Made by a program: the position numbers and the translations under genes. Of a stretch of 64,000 nucleotides of DNA, positions 10,273-18,155 are shown piece by piece (within the stretch, counting starts at the first letter, position 1; every line of letters begins with the position of its first letter). Under the pieces are notes generated by a model that saw nothing but the letters and a program-made list of their open reading frames with translations, had not been told where the DNA came from and ran no database searches. The stretch comes from Gammaproteobacteria bacterium (GTDB taxonomy: Bacteria; Pseudomonadota; Gammaproteobacteria; Pseudomonadales; Pseudohongiellaceae): contig JAURWS010000037.1 in assembly GCA_030654835.1 (NCBI GenBank), positions 171,764 through 235,763 on the forward strand, written 5' to 3'.

Positions 10273-10551
10273 ATGGCAAATGTACGCAAGAGTGATCGAT
10301 CTGCACGGATTTCCCCCTGCCGCTCCGAACGCGTCTTCAACAAAGCCAGTCTGTGGTACTTTCGAACCAGAGAAGGCCGGGACGTTGGGCCATTTCGATA
10401 TGAATCAGAGGCGCGTCAGATGCTGACACAATTCATTCGAGACATGATGGCGATAGAGGCTCAACCACAGGCGCCGAAGCCTCACTTTCGCTTAAGCGCA
10501 ATCGCAGAGACTGCCGAGCGGGCGCTTACGTTAGTACGAGCTGGCATCTAA
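10273..10551 (+). CDS. DUF6316 family protein
   Basis: A 92-residue protein with a strong ribosome site (TTAGGAGGCTGAAAATG). The core RVFNKASLWYFRTREGRDVGPFRYESEARQMLTQF is typical of DUF6316, a family of small basic proteins in Pseudomonas and relatives with no known function; the W-Y-F-x-T-R-E-G and G-P-F-x-x-x-x-E-A pattern is clear. No signal peptide or membrane segment. It ends 38 bp before an HD-GYP gene and is likely co-transcribed with it. Confidence 0.85.
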   Translation: MANVRKSDRSARISPCRSERVFNKASLWYFRTREGRDVGPFRYESEARQMLTQFIRDMMAIEAQPQAPKPHFRLSAIAETAERALTLVRAGI

Positions 10552-10589
10552 ACCTGTATTACCCTCGATATCCTGGTCGCCATGCTCTA

Positions 10590-12674
10590 ATGGACGGGTT
10601 ACACTCCCTGCACCATGCGCCGCGAAAGTTCTATTGTCGCAAGAGGCTCATTGACACAGGGATTTTAGTGAAGAAGAAAACAACTATTTCCTCCATTTCA
10701 TCGTGCGGTGACGACGCCACAGTGAGTTTCTACTATGGTGCCCAATACGCCACCAATCCACTTTGGGCAACCTTAGCGTTCGATAATCTACGCATTGAAC
10801 TTATCCGCTCGGCAAAGGACGCCGTAGATAAATCCGCAGCTTTAATTCTTCTCGACCGCCAATTGATAGCGACGGAGCCTCTTGCCGTATGGAGAGCGTT
10901 ATTTCCTCGAGCCATATTTCTCAGTGAAAATTCCGCAAATATCTCGACAGATGTCATTCTTTCGGACGGGCTGCCTGTTCGGCAAAGTGTTCAATTGATA
11001 GCGCTGGCGCGTGAAACCCTCGTTACTCGAATTCACGCCGCAAATAGCCAAGCACTTTTGAATTCAACCGAAAGAAATCTCGGAAAACTTGCCAGCGTCG
11101 GGATAGCCCTTTCTTCCGAAACGGATTTGGCAATTCTACTGAGAAAAATATTAACAGAAGGACAAAACATTTCGTGCTGCGATGCTGCGTCACTATTCCT
11201 GATCGATAATGAAAAGAGGCAGATTACGTTCAAGCTAACGCAGAACGACTCCTTCGATTTTCCGTTTCAAGAAAGCAGTTTTCCACTGGATGCACACTCT
11301 ATTGCAGGCAACGTGGTTATAACAAAAGAACCACTGAATATCTCGAATGCCTATCAGATATCTGAGGAAGCTCCTTATAAATTCAATAGAAGTTTCGACG
11401 AGACCACTGGTTACAAAACGATTAGCATGTTGACACTGCCTGCACTTAACAAGAAAAAATCAGTGATTGCCGTGTTGCAATTCATTAACAAAAAAAGAGA
11501 ACGAAATTTGAAGCTCTTGCCGAACAGCGGCACCAATGACCTGATTATCCCCTTCGATTCAGAGTCCTTCATGCTATTGCAGGCACTGGCAGGTCAGGCG
11601 GGCGTCGCGATAGAAAATGCGATTCTCCATAATGATATCCAGAATCTTTTTGAAGGTTTCGTCCGTGCGTCTGTAATGGCAATCGAACAGCGCGATCCGA
11701 CAACCAGCGGACACTCGTTTCGGGTTGCAGATTTATGTGTTGCGCTTGCTGAAGCAGTTAATGACAGCGACCGTCCCGAGCTCATGACGTATATACAATC
11801 CAGCCAACAACTTCGAGAGCTTCGTTATGCAGCCCTTTTACACGATTTTGGAAAGGTTGGAGTGCGAGAGTCAGTGCTCGTCAAGGCCAAGAAGCTAAGC
11901 GTTGAAAACTTGGAAAGCATTCGCTACAGAATATTAATTGCCAAGGAGAGACTTCATAACAAAACGTTACGCGAACAAATAAAAATGATGCAGGATGGCA
12001 TTTTCACTCAACAGTGGCTGTCAGAGACCCAATCGACTCTGGCGCAGGAACTTGAAAAACTGGATAGTTTTTTCCAAACGATTTGCCATGCCAATGAACC
12101 CAGTGTATTGGAGGCTGAGAGTCTGGAAAATCTTACTCATGTTGCAGACTATCACCCTCCGGGCGTTCCTGAGAATGACTTTTTCATCATGAGCGCTGAT
12201 GAGTTCAAGCTATTGTCGATTCGTAAAGGAAGTCTATCTGCAGAAGAGAGACTTGAAATTGAGTCGCATGTTACCCACACTCGAGCCTTCCTTGACCTGA
12301 TTCCGTGGACAGAGGAATTGAAGAAAGTTCCAGAGATTGCTGGTGCCCATCATGAAAAACTAAACGGCAGCGGATATCCTCAAGGAATAAAGGCTGATCG
12401 AATTCCCTTTGCGTCAAAGGTAATGGCCATATGTGATATTTACGATGCGTTGACGGCCTCTGACAGACCCTATAAGACAGCAGTGAGCACCGAAAAGGCA
12501 TTGGAGATAATGCGCAATGAAGCAGTGGCAGGTGCAATCGATACGCAGCTTTTGGAGTTGTTCGTGACGAAGGAAATTTACAAAGTGACTGAGGGTAAAG
12601 ATTATGGTGACAGTAATAGCGCCCTGAATTTCGGTCACCAAGTATGCGACTTTGATCTACACAGCGCTCGTTAG
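10590..12674 (+). CDS. GAF and HD-GYP domain cyclic-di-GMP phosphodiesterase-like protein
   Basis: Likely signalling enzyme that hydrolyses cyclic di-GMP. After an N-terminal part of about 150 residues comes a GAF domain (about 165-340), then an HD-GYP domain: HSFRVADLC, LLHDFGKVGV, a later H near VTHTRAFL, AGAHHEKLNGSGYPQG and DIYDALTASDRPYK. The metal-binding His/Asp residues and the GYP are present; the usual DG before SGYP is NG. About 130 residues are inserted between HDFGK and the next metal His, longer than in most HD-GYP domains. No membrane segment, so probably cytoplasmic. The start is uncertain: a GTG at 10668 (VKKKTTISS) has a better AGGGA site. Confidence 0.88.
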   Translation: MDGLHSLHHAPRKFYCRKRLIDTGILVKKKTTISSISSCGDDATVSFYYGAQYATNPLWATLAFDNLRIELIRSAKDAVDKSAALILLDRQLIATEPLAVWRALFPRAIFLSENSANISTDVILSDGLPVRQSVQLIALARETLVTRIHAANSQALLNSTERNLGKLASVGIALSSETDLAILLRKILTEGQNISCCDAASLFLIDNEKRQITFKLTQNDSFDFPFQESSFPLDAHSIAGNVVITKEPLNISNAYQISEEAPYKFNRSFDETTGYKTISMLTLPALNKKKSVIAVLQFINKKRERNLKLLPNSGTNDLIIPFDSESFMLLQALAGQAGVAIENAILHNDIQNLFEGFVRASVMAIEQRDPTTSGHSFRVADLCVALAEAVNDSDRPELMTYIQSSQQLRELRYAALLHDFGKVGVRESVLVKAKKLSVENLESIRYRILIAKERLHNKTLREQIKMMQDGIFTQQWLSETQSTLAQELEKLDSFFQTICHANEPSVLEAESLENLTHVADYHPPGVPENDFFIMSADEFKLLSIRKGSLSAEERLEIESHVTHTRAFLDLIPWTEELKKVPEIAGAHHEKLNGSGYPQGIKADRIPFASKVMAICDIYDALTASDRPYKTAVSTEKALEIMRNEAVAGAIDTQLLELFVTKEIYKVTEGKDYGDSNSALNFGHQVCDFDLHSAR

Positions 12675-13660
12675 CCTGTATGGAGTGCTACTGATGGGGT
12701 TGTGTACTCAATCGTTTTGCGAATAGTGCGCTTTGAGTGAAAGGGGTTGCGTCGCGCTTCCCTATTTAACTGTTTATTGGCAACCGCGAAGATTTCATCC
12801 ATAAGACGAAAATAAAAAAAGTGGCCGCGACTGGTTACTTTGTGCAGGATTGCATTCTGCAACATGCCGACCACAGACGTTGAGCCACTCCTCGAAGCAA
12901 TGGTATCCGCTGTACCCTGCCAAAGATGTACCGGGACATGCACCTCTCGCGGGTCAAACTCCCAGCGTTCAAAATTTTGCGAAACATCATGAACAAAGCC
13001 ACGACTCCCCTGGCGAACGGACTCTTTGACATCCTTGCTGAGCATCTCCAGCACGAGAGGATCCTCAAGCACTCGCTTGTCTGTGTAACAGACCGTATCG
13101 CGCAGTCGCTCCAGATAACGCATGGGGTTACAAGCACAACGCTTCTGCATAAAGCCTGCGTATAGACGCAATGCTATTAATGCCATGGTTCTGATAAATG
13201 CGGGAGCAGTATGCAGTACTCCGAATGGAGAGGAGGAAAAGGAAAGACCAAGGACCACGGATATTCGATCTGGGTACCAGCAGGAAGCCGCGAGCGCGAG
13301 GCTGGTGCCCCCGCCGCTACAGAGCAACCCAAACTTATCACATTGAAGACCATCAGCCAGGTTCAGCAAATCCTGTGCAAATCCAGCCTGCCCCCCGCCC
13401 CTCACGAAGTCAGAATAACCAAGGCCTGGTCTATCAAAGGCAATAAGGTGGAATTTGGCATTCTTTGCTTCACGGTGGAATAAAGTAGCTTCCAATCTTG
13501 TACTGCCTGAGCTATGGCAGTAGAACAGCGGGAATCCCGTTGGATCACCGAATTCGGTGTAAGAAAGTCTGCGACCATCCGGTAATACGGCAAACTTGAC
13601 GTCTGCGGTTGCCTGGAGAGGCAAAGACTCAGTGCGGTCTTCCATTACTCGCGTAATCAT
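12671..13660 (-). CDS. Alpha/beta hydrolase
   Basis: Alpha/beta-hydrolase-fold enzyme of unknown substrate. The domain begins at VLPDGRRLSYTEFGDP. The oxyanion-hole segment is FYCHSSGSTR, the nucleophile elbow is GLLCSGGGTSLAL (Ser of S-G-G-G, as in the GxSGGG subfamily), the acid is in LWQGTADTI and the His in TSRGHFF, so the triad looks complete. Start not certain: the ATG at 13660 has GGGGAAG upstream, ATGs at 13690 and 13645 are alternatives. The longer readings run into a 16-bp tandem duplication. Divergent from the DUF6502 operon, with which it may share regulation. Its stop overlaps the HD-GYP stop by four bases (convergent). Confidence 0.85.
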   Translation of the reverse strand: MITRVMEDRTESLPLQATADVKFAVLPDGRRLSYTEFGDPTGFPLFYCHSSGSTRLEATLFHREAKNAKFHLIAFDRPGLGYSDFVRGGGQAGFAQDLLNLADGLQCDKFGLLCSGGGTSLALAASCWYPDRISVVLGLSFSSSPFGVLHTAPAFIRTMALIALRLYAGFMQKRCACNPMRYLERLRDTVCYTDKRVLEDPLVLEMLSKDVKESVRQGSRGFVHDVSQNFERWEFDPREVHVPVHLWQGTADTIASRSGSTSVVGMLQNAILHKVTSRGHFFYFRLMDEIFAVANKQLNREARRNPFHSKRTIRKTIEYTTPSVALHTG

Positions 13661-13691
13661 AGCCTGTATCTTCCCCTGTGCAGATAGCATA

Positions 13692-13723
13692 GAAAGCTTG
13701 ATCCCAAGAAAGCTTGATCCCAA
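13692..13723. repeat. 16-bp tandem duplication
   Basis: GAAAGCTTGATCCCAA occurs twice head to tail (13692-13707, 13708-13723), followed by GAAAG of a third unit. It lies just upstream of the hydrolase start. Confidence 0.9.
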
Positions 13724-13750
13724 GAAAGTTCTTCCTTTGAAGCATCATAA

Positions 13751-13767
13751 GTGGGAAATATTCCCAC
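13751..13767. promoter_or_regulatory. Palindromic operator candidate 1
   Basis: GTGGGAAATATTCCCAC is a 7+7 perfect inverted repeat with a 3-base centre. It lies about 90 bp from the hydrolase start and 112 bp before the DUF6502 ATG. A second related site lies 91 bp away. Confidence 0.55.
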
Positions 13768-13769
13768 GT

Positions 13770-13798
13770 CAATTGCCCGATTCGGGTTTGGATCATAT
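13770..13798 (+). promoter_or_regulatory. Possible plus-strand promoter between the two palindromes
   Basis: TTGCCC, a 17-bp spacer and TATAAA, lying between the two GTGGGA palindromes and pointing at the DUF6502 gene. The spacing is ideal and the -10 good; the -35 matches 4 of 6. Confidence 0.35.
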
Positions 13799-13841
13799 AA
13801 AGGATCAATTGTGAATTTTGCGAAAATTTCTCAAGTGTGAT

Positions 13842-13858
13842 GTGGGATTAATTCCCAC
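13842..13858. promoter_or_regulatory. Palindromic operator candidate 2
   Basis: GTGGGATTAATTCCCAC shares both half-sites with candidate 1 (GTGGGA and TTCCCAC). It lies where a -35 box would be for a -10 TATACT at 13866-13871, which is 7 bp before the DUF6502 ATG. A protein bound here would directly control that promoter. Confidence 0.55.
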
Positions 13859-13878
13859 CCTCGGCTATACTCCGGCTC

Positions 13879-14763
13879 ATGAATAATCTTCCAGCCCCTG
13901 TCAACGGCACGGGACAGCCACCTGCAGTCCTGGTCATAGCGATTCGTAAGTTGCTGCGCCCGCTCGTCCGTCTGATGCTGGCCTTCCAGATTACCTACCC
14001 TTTCATGATTAACCTTCTCAAGGCGATATACGTAGAGGTCGCCGAGGAAGAATTCAAAGTAGGAAACAAACGCCCATCAGACAGTCGAGTGAATCTGCTG
14101 ACTGGGGTCCATCGCAAGGACGTCAAAAGGTTGCGATCGGAGCCAGAAGAACATTCGAAAATGCCCAGGAATATTTCGATTGGTGCGCAATTGATCTCCG
14201 TATGGCTGGGCTCGGAACAATTTTCTGATGCGACGGGACATCCGCTGCCGCTACCGCTACGCACCTCGGGGGCATCGAGGAACTCAAAGTGCTTCGACGA
14301 CCTGGTGGAAATGGTTTGCAAACAAGATATAAGACCAAGAGTCATTCTGGACGAGTGGCTTAATATCGGCGTTGCCACCCTGGACTCTAAGAATCGCGTC
14401 GTTCTGAACACTGGCGCATTCACACCGGGACGGGGATTCGATGAGAAGGCCTTCTTCTTCGGCAAAAATATCCATGACCATCTGAGTGCAAGTACGAATA
14501 ACCTGCTGGGTCAACAACCTTCCTATTTCGATAGAAGTGTTTATTATGACAACCTCACCTTGGACTCCGTGCAGCAATTGAATTTACTCGCGAATGAGCT
14601 TGGCATGAATGCGCTTACGGCCCTCAACAAGAGCGCATTGGTGCTGCAACAAAAGGATCAATCCAAGGCAGAGCGCGACTATCGAATGAATTTCGGCGTG
14701 TTCAATTACAATGCTGTCCATAAATCAGAGGACAGGGATTTAAAAGGCGACCAAGATGCCTAA
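13879..14763 (+). CDS. DUF6502 family protein
   Basis: A 294-residue protein of a proteobacterial family with unknown function. Typical signatures are LVIAIRKLLRPLVRLML, AIYVEVAEEEF, a helix-turn-helix-like stretch SDSRVNLLTGVHRKDVKRLR, and a middle segment ILDEWLNIGVATLDSKNRVVLN. The DSRVNLLTGVHRKDV part suggests DNA binding, which would make it a candidate for the factor binding the nearby palindromes; this is inference. No ribosome site precedes the ATG and the putative -10 is only 7 bp upstream, so translation may be leaderless. The stop overlaps the next gene by 8 bp (ATGCCTAA). Confidence 0.8.
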   Translation: MNNLPAPVNGTGQPPAVLVIAIRKLLRPLVRLMLAFQITYPFMINLLKAIYVEVAEEEFKVGNKRPSDSRVNLLTGVHRKDVKRLRSEPEEHSKMPRNISIGAQLISVWLGSEQFSDATGHPLPLPLRTSGASRNSKCFDDLVEMVCKQDIRPRVILDEWLNIGVATLDSKNRVVLNTGAFTPGRGFDEKAFFFGKNIHDHLSASTNNLLGQQPSYFDRSVYYDNLTLDSVQQLNLLANELGMNALTALNKSALVLQQKDQSKAERDYRMNFGVFNYNAVHKSEDRDLKGDQDA

Positions 14764-15568
14764 AGCCATATTAGCCATTCGCACGTATCCGGCGACATTG
14801 ATCATTGCACTGCTTCTTTTCATGGCGACTCTTGTCATGACTGCGGCCAGCATGGGTACAGCAGGAGTTGGTGGTGGCGATGATGGCGATGGTGGAAGCG
14901 GTATCGGCGGGACGGGAAAATCGGGCGAGTTCGGAGGCAGTGGCTTTGGTGGTACCGGAGGTCCTTCGCCGTTCATTACCAGTGTAGACGATCAGGAACC
15001 GGTTGCCCCCACCCCTGCCAGCGATGCCTTAGAGCCTGAGATAGCGCTCTCCCAGGACTTGGCGGATTCTATCGAGCAAAGCGCAATACTCATTGAGTCA
15101 GACAGCACTCTTGCATCTGGCAATACCCCGGACGTTGTCGAACCTTCCATACCTGTGCCGGCCCTATCGTTACCGGAAAAAGCGCTTGAGGTGCAATTAG
15201 CCGAAGCCCGTCCCGTTGTTCCAGAGCGAGTGCAACCCTCGGTGGTGGTTAAGCAACCAGAGCTGGCTCGTTCTGGGGAAGTGGAAGTATTCGACGAAGC
15301 AGCTTTGGATCCGCAGTTGCAGATTGTTCAACAAGATCAAAGCAACCGCCCATCAGACCTTGCGGTCGAATCATTGAACACGGCAGCAGGCGCTGAGAGT
15401 GTATCTGTGAAACTGGAGACCGCAGCAAAAGAGAACGAGCAGGAAATTGACAGAAGTGCTCTGCCAGACCGGATTCAGCGTCCTGATCTTCCACCTTTCC
15501 AGCGTGTCCGCCCCGTTGACAGGGCCTCGATTATGGTCCCATCACGCGTACAGCCGATGAGAATCTAA
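14756..15568 (+). CDS. Glycine-rich exported protein of unknown function
   Basis: The 270-residue product starts inside the DUF6502 gene, so the two should be translationally coupled. An N-terminal hydrophobic segment (YPATLIIALLLFMATLVMTAA) is a signal peptide or anchor. A Gly-rich stretch follows (GVGGGDDGDGGSGIGGTG, then GGSGFGGTGG), then about 200 residues rich in Pro, Glu, Val and Ser that look disordered. No domain is recognised. The coupling to DUF6502 suggests a membrane or periplasmic partner. Confidence 0.7.
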   Translation: MPKAILAIRTYPATLIIALLLFMATLVMTAASMGTAGVGGGDDGDGGSGIGGTGKSGEFGGSGFGGTGGPSPFITSVDDQEPVAPTPASDALEPEIALSQDLADSIEQSAILIESDSTLASGNTPDVVEPSIPVPALSLPEKALEVQLAEARPVVPERVQPSVVVKQPELARSGEVEVFDEAALDPQLQIVQQDQSNRPSDLAVESLNTAAGAESVSVKLETAAKENEQEIDRSALPDRIQRPDLPPFQRVRPVDRASIMVPSRVQPMRI

Positions 15569-15593
15569 TTACTGAGCCTATGAGAAAGCCGAA

Positions 15594-16472
15594 TTACCAG
15601 CGGTAACTCAGCTGCACGCCCAGCGCATAGTCAGCACTGTCGCGAGTGAAGCCTTTCACCGCATAACTCATCAACGACCAGCCTGGCGCTGGCAGCCAAG
15701 ACAAGTACGGCAGCAATTCGTGGGTTTCCTTCGAGGTTTCCGAGGCCGCTTCTCGATAGTCGTAAATCAATCCATAACTCCAAGCCTGCGAAAGCGGTCG
15801 GCTAACGCCAAACGACACATACGCGGAATTGGTCATCTCACTGAAGAGCGCTGATCTCCCTCTGAACTTATAGCCCGCTGTGGCAAATAAAGTAGAATTT
15901 CCAAGCATCTGGTAAAGATCGAGCTGTAATCCGTAGTCTACCTCCCCGGTTCCCAACGCTTTTTCCTCGTCAGCAGTCGGGACTTTGACTTCAAATCCCA
16001 GATCGACGAACGGCATGCCTTCAGCAAACGATGGAAACTGGTAAGTTGCAGAAAGTACTGTGTCCCCTTTCCCGCGTGATGTAGAGGAGTCATCCGACGA
16101 AGCCAGACCACTAACGTCACCTGTTCCAATTCCGCCGACATTCACCAAGACATTTCCTGCACCAGAGACTTCCAGATAGGGAACGGCGACTTTGAGATTC
16201 CAGTTTGACACTGTGTAATCGTAGGAGACTGGCAAATAGTGAATGGTTGTATCTTGTGACTCTCCGTAGTCGCCAGAACTGTAATATCCGCCTATCGACA
16301 GGTTGTGCCGAGCCGGTGAATTTTCTGGTTCCTGCGCGAGGGCCGCATTCGCGCAGCACAGACTTAAACCCATGCCTAAAGGTAGTGTGGTGGTGTACTT
16401 CAGTAATGAATTAATCAATCTGCAGCTCCATAGTAATCGGGGCAAACTACCTTTTGATGTCACTGATGTCAA
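15594..16472 (-). CDS. Outer-membrane beta-barrel protein of unknown function
   Basis: The 292-residue protein has a long n-region, a hydrophobic core (TTTLPLGMGLSLCC) and an ANAALAQ-type cleavage site. The mature part is built of alternating strands with many Gly, Tyr and Ser (LSIGGYYSSGDYGESQ, LPVSYDYTVSNWNLKVAVPYLEV, LFATAGYKFRG, ALGVQLSYRW) and ends in an aromatic residue, the outer-membrane sorting signal. It resembles the transporter-like barrels annotated near phenol-degradation or DUF3187 families, but no substrate can be given. It converges on the Gly-rich gene and diverges from the Slam gene. Confidence 0.75.
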   Translation of the reverse strand: MTSVTSKGSLPRLLWSCRLINSLLKYTTTLPLGMGLSLCCANAALAQEPENSPARHNLSIGGYYSSGDYGESQDTTIHYLPVSYDYTVSNWNLKVAVPYLEVSGAGNVLVNVGGIGTGDVSGLASSDDSSTSRGKGDTVLSATYQFPSFAEGMPFVDLGFEVKVPTADEEKALGTGEVDYGLQLDLYQMLGNSTLFATAGYKFRGRSALFSEMTNSAYVSFGVSRPLSQAWSYGLIYDYREAASETSKETHELLPYLSWLPAPGWSLMSYAVKGFTRDSADYALGVQLSYRW

Positions 16473-16714
16473 AGCTCAAAATCGACGATTTCGCCGTGAG
16501 CCAGGGAAAGTGCGAAAATTCAGAATCTATAATTCGACTTGAGTCACACAAATCCTGATGAGATTGGTGTAAATACTTGAATGGACAGGAATACAATGTA
16601 GAGTAATGCCGTCAGTGCTGGCCTTCCAGCCCGGATTTGCTCGCGTCTGATTTAGAATAATATTACTTAAGCGATGATGCGTCGGAATAAGTCGCCTTGT
16701 CGATATCTCATAAT

Positions 16715-18070
16715 ATGGATAATTCAATGAGACCCAAACACCTACTATTGCTGGCCATCTTAGCCGGCAGTGCACACATGCCGCGTGGGCTGGCCCAATC
16801 CCCTCCTCCAAATCAGGAATTGAATCAGCTGATAGGGGCGGCACAGTATGAGCAAGCCTATCAGCTAGCCACCAGCAATCTCACGGAATGGGAAGGCGAT
16901 ACTGAATTCGATTTTGTCTATGGCATTGCCGCCATTGAATCGGGCAACCCCAATGAGGCTGTCTTCGCCTTTGAGCGTGTTGCATTGACAGCTGAAGATG
17001 TGACGTTGCGACAACGTGCACGACTGGAACTCGCCCGGGCGCACTTGTTGACCAACAACCTGGTGGCCTCGCAAACACTGTTTACTGAGGTGCTGGAAAG
17101 CAATCCGCCTCAAAACGTTCGCGACAATATCGAAGCCTTTCTTGCGTTGATTGAAGCGCGTCAGAACACTCAGCGCTCAACCTTCAGTTTTTCCGTAGCT
17201 CCAACAATAGGCCACGACGACAACATCAATAGCGCGACAACCAACGGTCTGATCGAAACTCCGCTGATCGGCGAAATCGAGCTCAATCCCGACGGGCTGA
17301 AGACCGGAGATGACTTTGCTGATTTGACAATAGGTCTCGGCTACCGGAGGCCACTGACCCGTGATAAATCATTGGACAGTTCTCTCACCCTGAATCGGCA
17401 TGACAACAGCTCCAGTAGTCAATTCGACATGGACTACATGCTTGGCGATGTCTCCTATGGGTATGGCAACGAGACCAATCGCTTTCGACACAGTCTCCAG
17501 CTTCAAACCGTTTATCTGGACCGGGCCGCATTCCAGAGCTCATTGCGCCTGAACAATTCCTGGCAGCGAGCTGGCGCCAATGGCTGGTATCAGAGTCTGG
17601 CCGCATCGCTCTCCACGACCCGTCATGATAATACCAGCGCCTCTCCCAGTAACGATTTGCGCGATACCAATCAGATCATGCTCTCGGGTTCCATCATCAA
17701 ACTGTCGCAGGCTTTCACTCACAGTTTCACACTCTTTTATGCGGACGATAGAGCCCGCAACAGTGCTGGCAAGCACAATGGCCGAGACTTCTATGGTGCA
17801 GCGCACAGCGTCATGTGGCGTCCGAACAACAATCATTCCCCTTTTGCCAGGCTATCTGTTCAGAAGACTGATCATCACGACAATCATCCGGTGTTCTTCA
17901 ATGACCTGCGCGGCGACACGACAGTCACTGGCTCCGTAGGGTGGGTATGGCAGTACTCTCGCAGACTGTCTGTGAACGGTGAGCTGATGTATACAGAGGC
18001 CAACAGCAATATTCCCCTATTCGAGTACACCCGGTTTCGCTACCAGGCCGGGCTTCGCTATCAGCTGTAA
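16715..18070 (+). CDS. Slam-type outer-membrane translocator (TPR + DUF560 barrel)
   Basis: Surface lipoprotein assembly modulator family: outer-membrane barrels that move specific client proteins to the cell surface or outside. A signal peptide (RPKHLLLLAILAGSAHMPRGLAQ) is followed by TPR-like helices at about 40-150 (NQLIGAAQYEQAYQLA, DFVYGIAAIESGNPNEAVFAFER, ARLELARAHLLTNN). The barrel begins at SFSVAPTIGHDDNINSATTN, the D-D-N-I/V-N segment typical of Slam, and runs in alternating strands to the terminal FRYQAGLRYQL. Total length (about 451) is that of known Slams. ATG 16715 is chosen over the TTG at 16697; ATG 16727 is also possible. The large repeat protein 85 bp downstream is its obvious client. 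Confidence 0.85.
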   Translation: MDNSMRPKHLLLLAILAGSAHMPRGLAQSPPPNQELNQLIGAAQYEQAYQLATSNLTEWEGDTEFDFVYGIAAIESGNPNEAVFAFERVALTAEDVTLRQRARLELARAHLLTNNLVASQTLFTEVLESNPPQNVRDNIEAFLALIEARQNTQRSTFSFSVAPTIGHDDNINSATTNGLIETPLIGEIELNPDGLKTGDDFADLTIGLGYRRPLTRDKSLDSSLTLNRHDNSSSSQFDMDYMLGDVSYGYGNETNRFRHSLQLQTVYLDRAAFQSSLRLNNSWQRAGANGWYQSLAASLSTTRHDNTSASPSNDLRDTNQIMLSGSIIKLSQAFTHSFTLFYADDRARNSAGKHNGRDFYGAAHSVMWRPNNNHSPFARLSVQKTDHHDNHPVFFNDLRGDTTVTGSVGWVWQYSRRLSVNGELMYTEANSNIPLFEYTRFRYQAGLRYQL

Positions 18071-18155
18071 ATCGGCTGCAACGAGGCGACCGCTAATTGC
18101 ATTATTCAGCTGGGCAAAGCGATATTTGCTCTGATTCGCTAATGAGTAAGAACAT

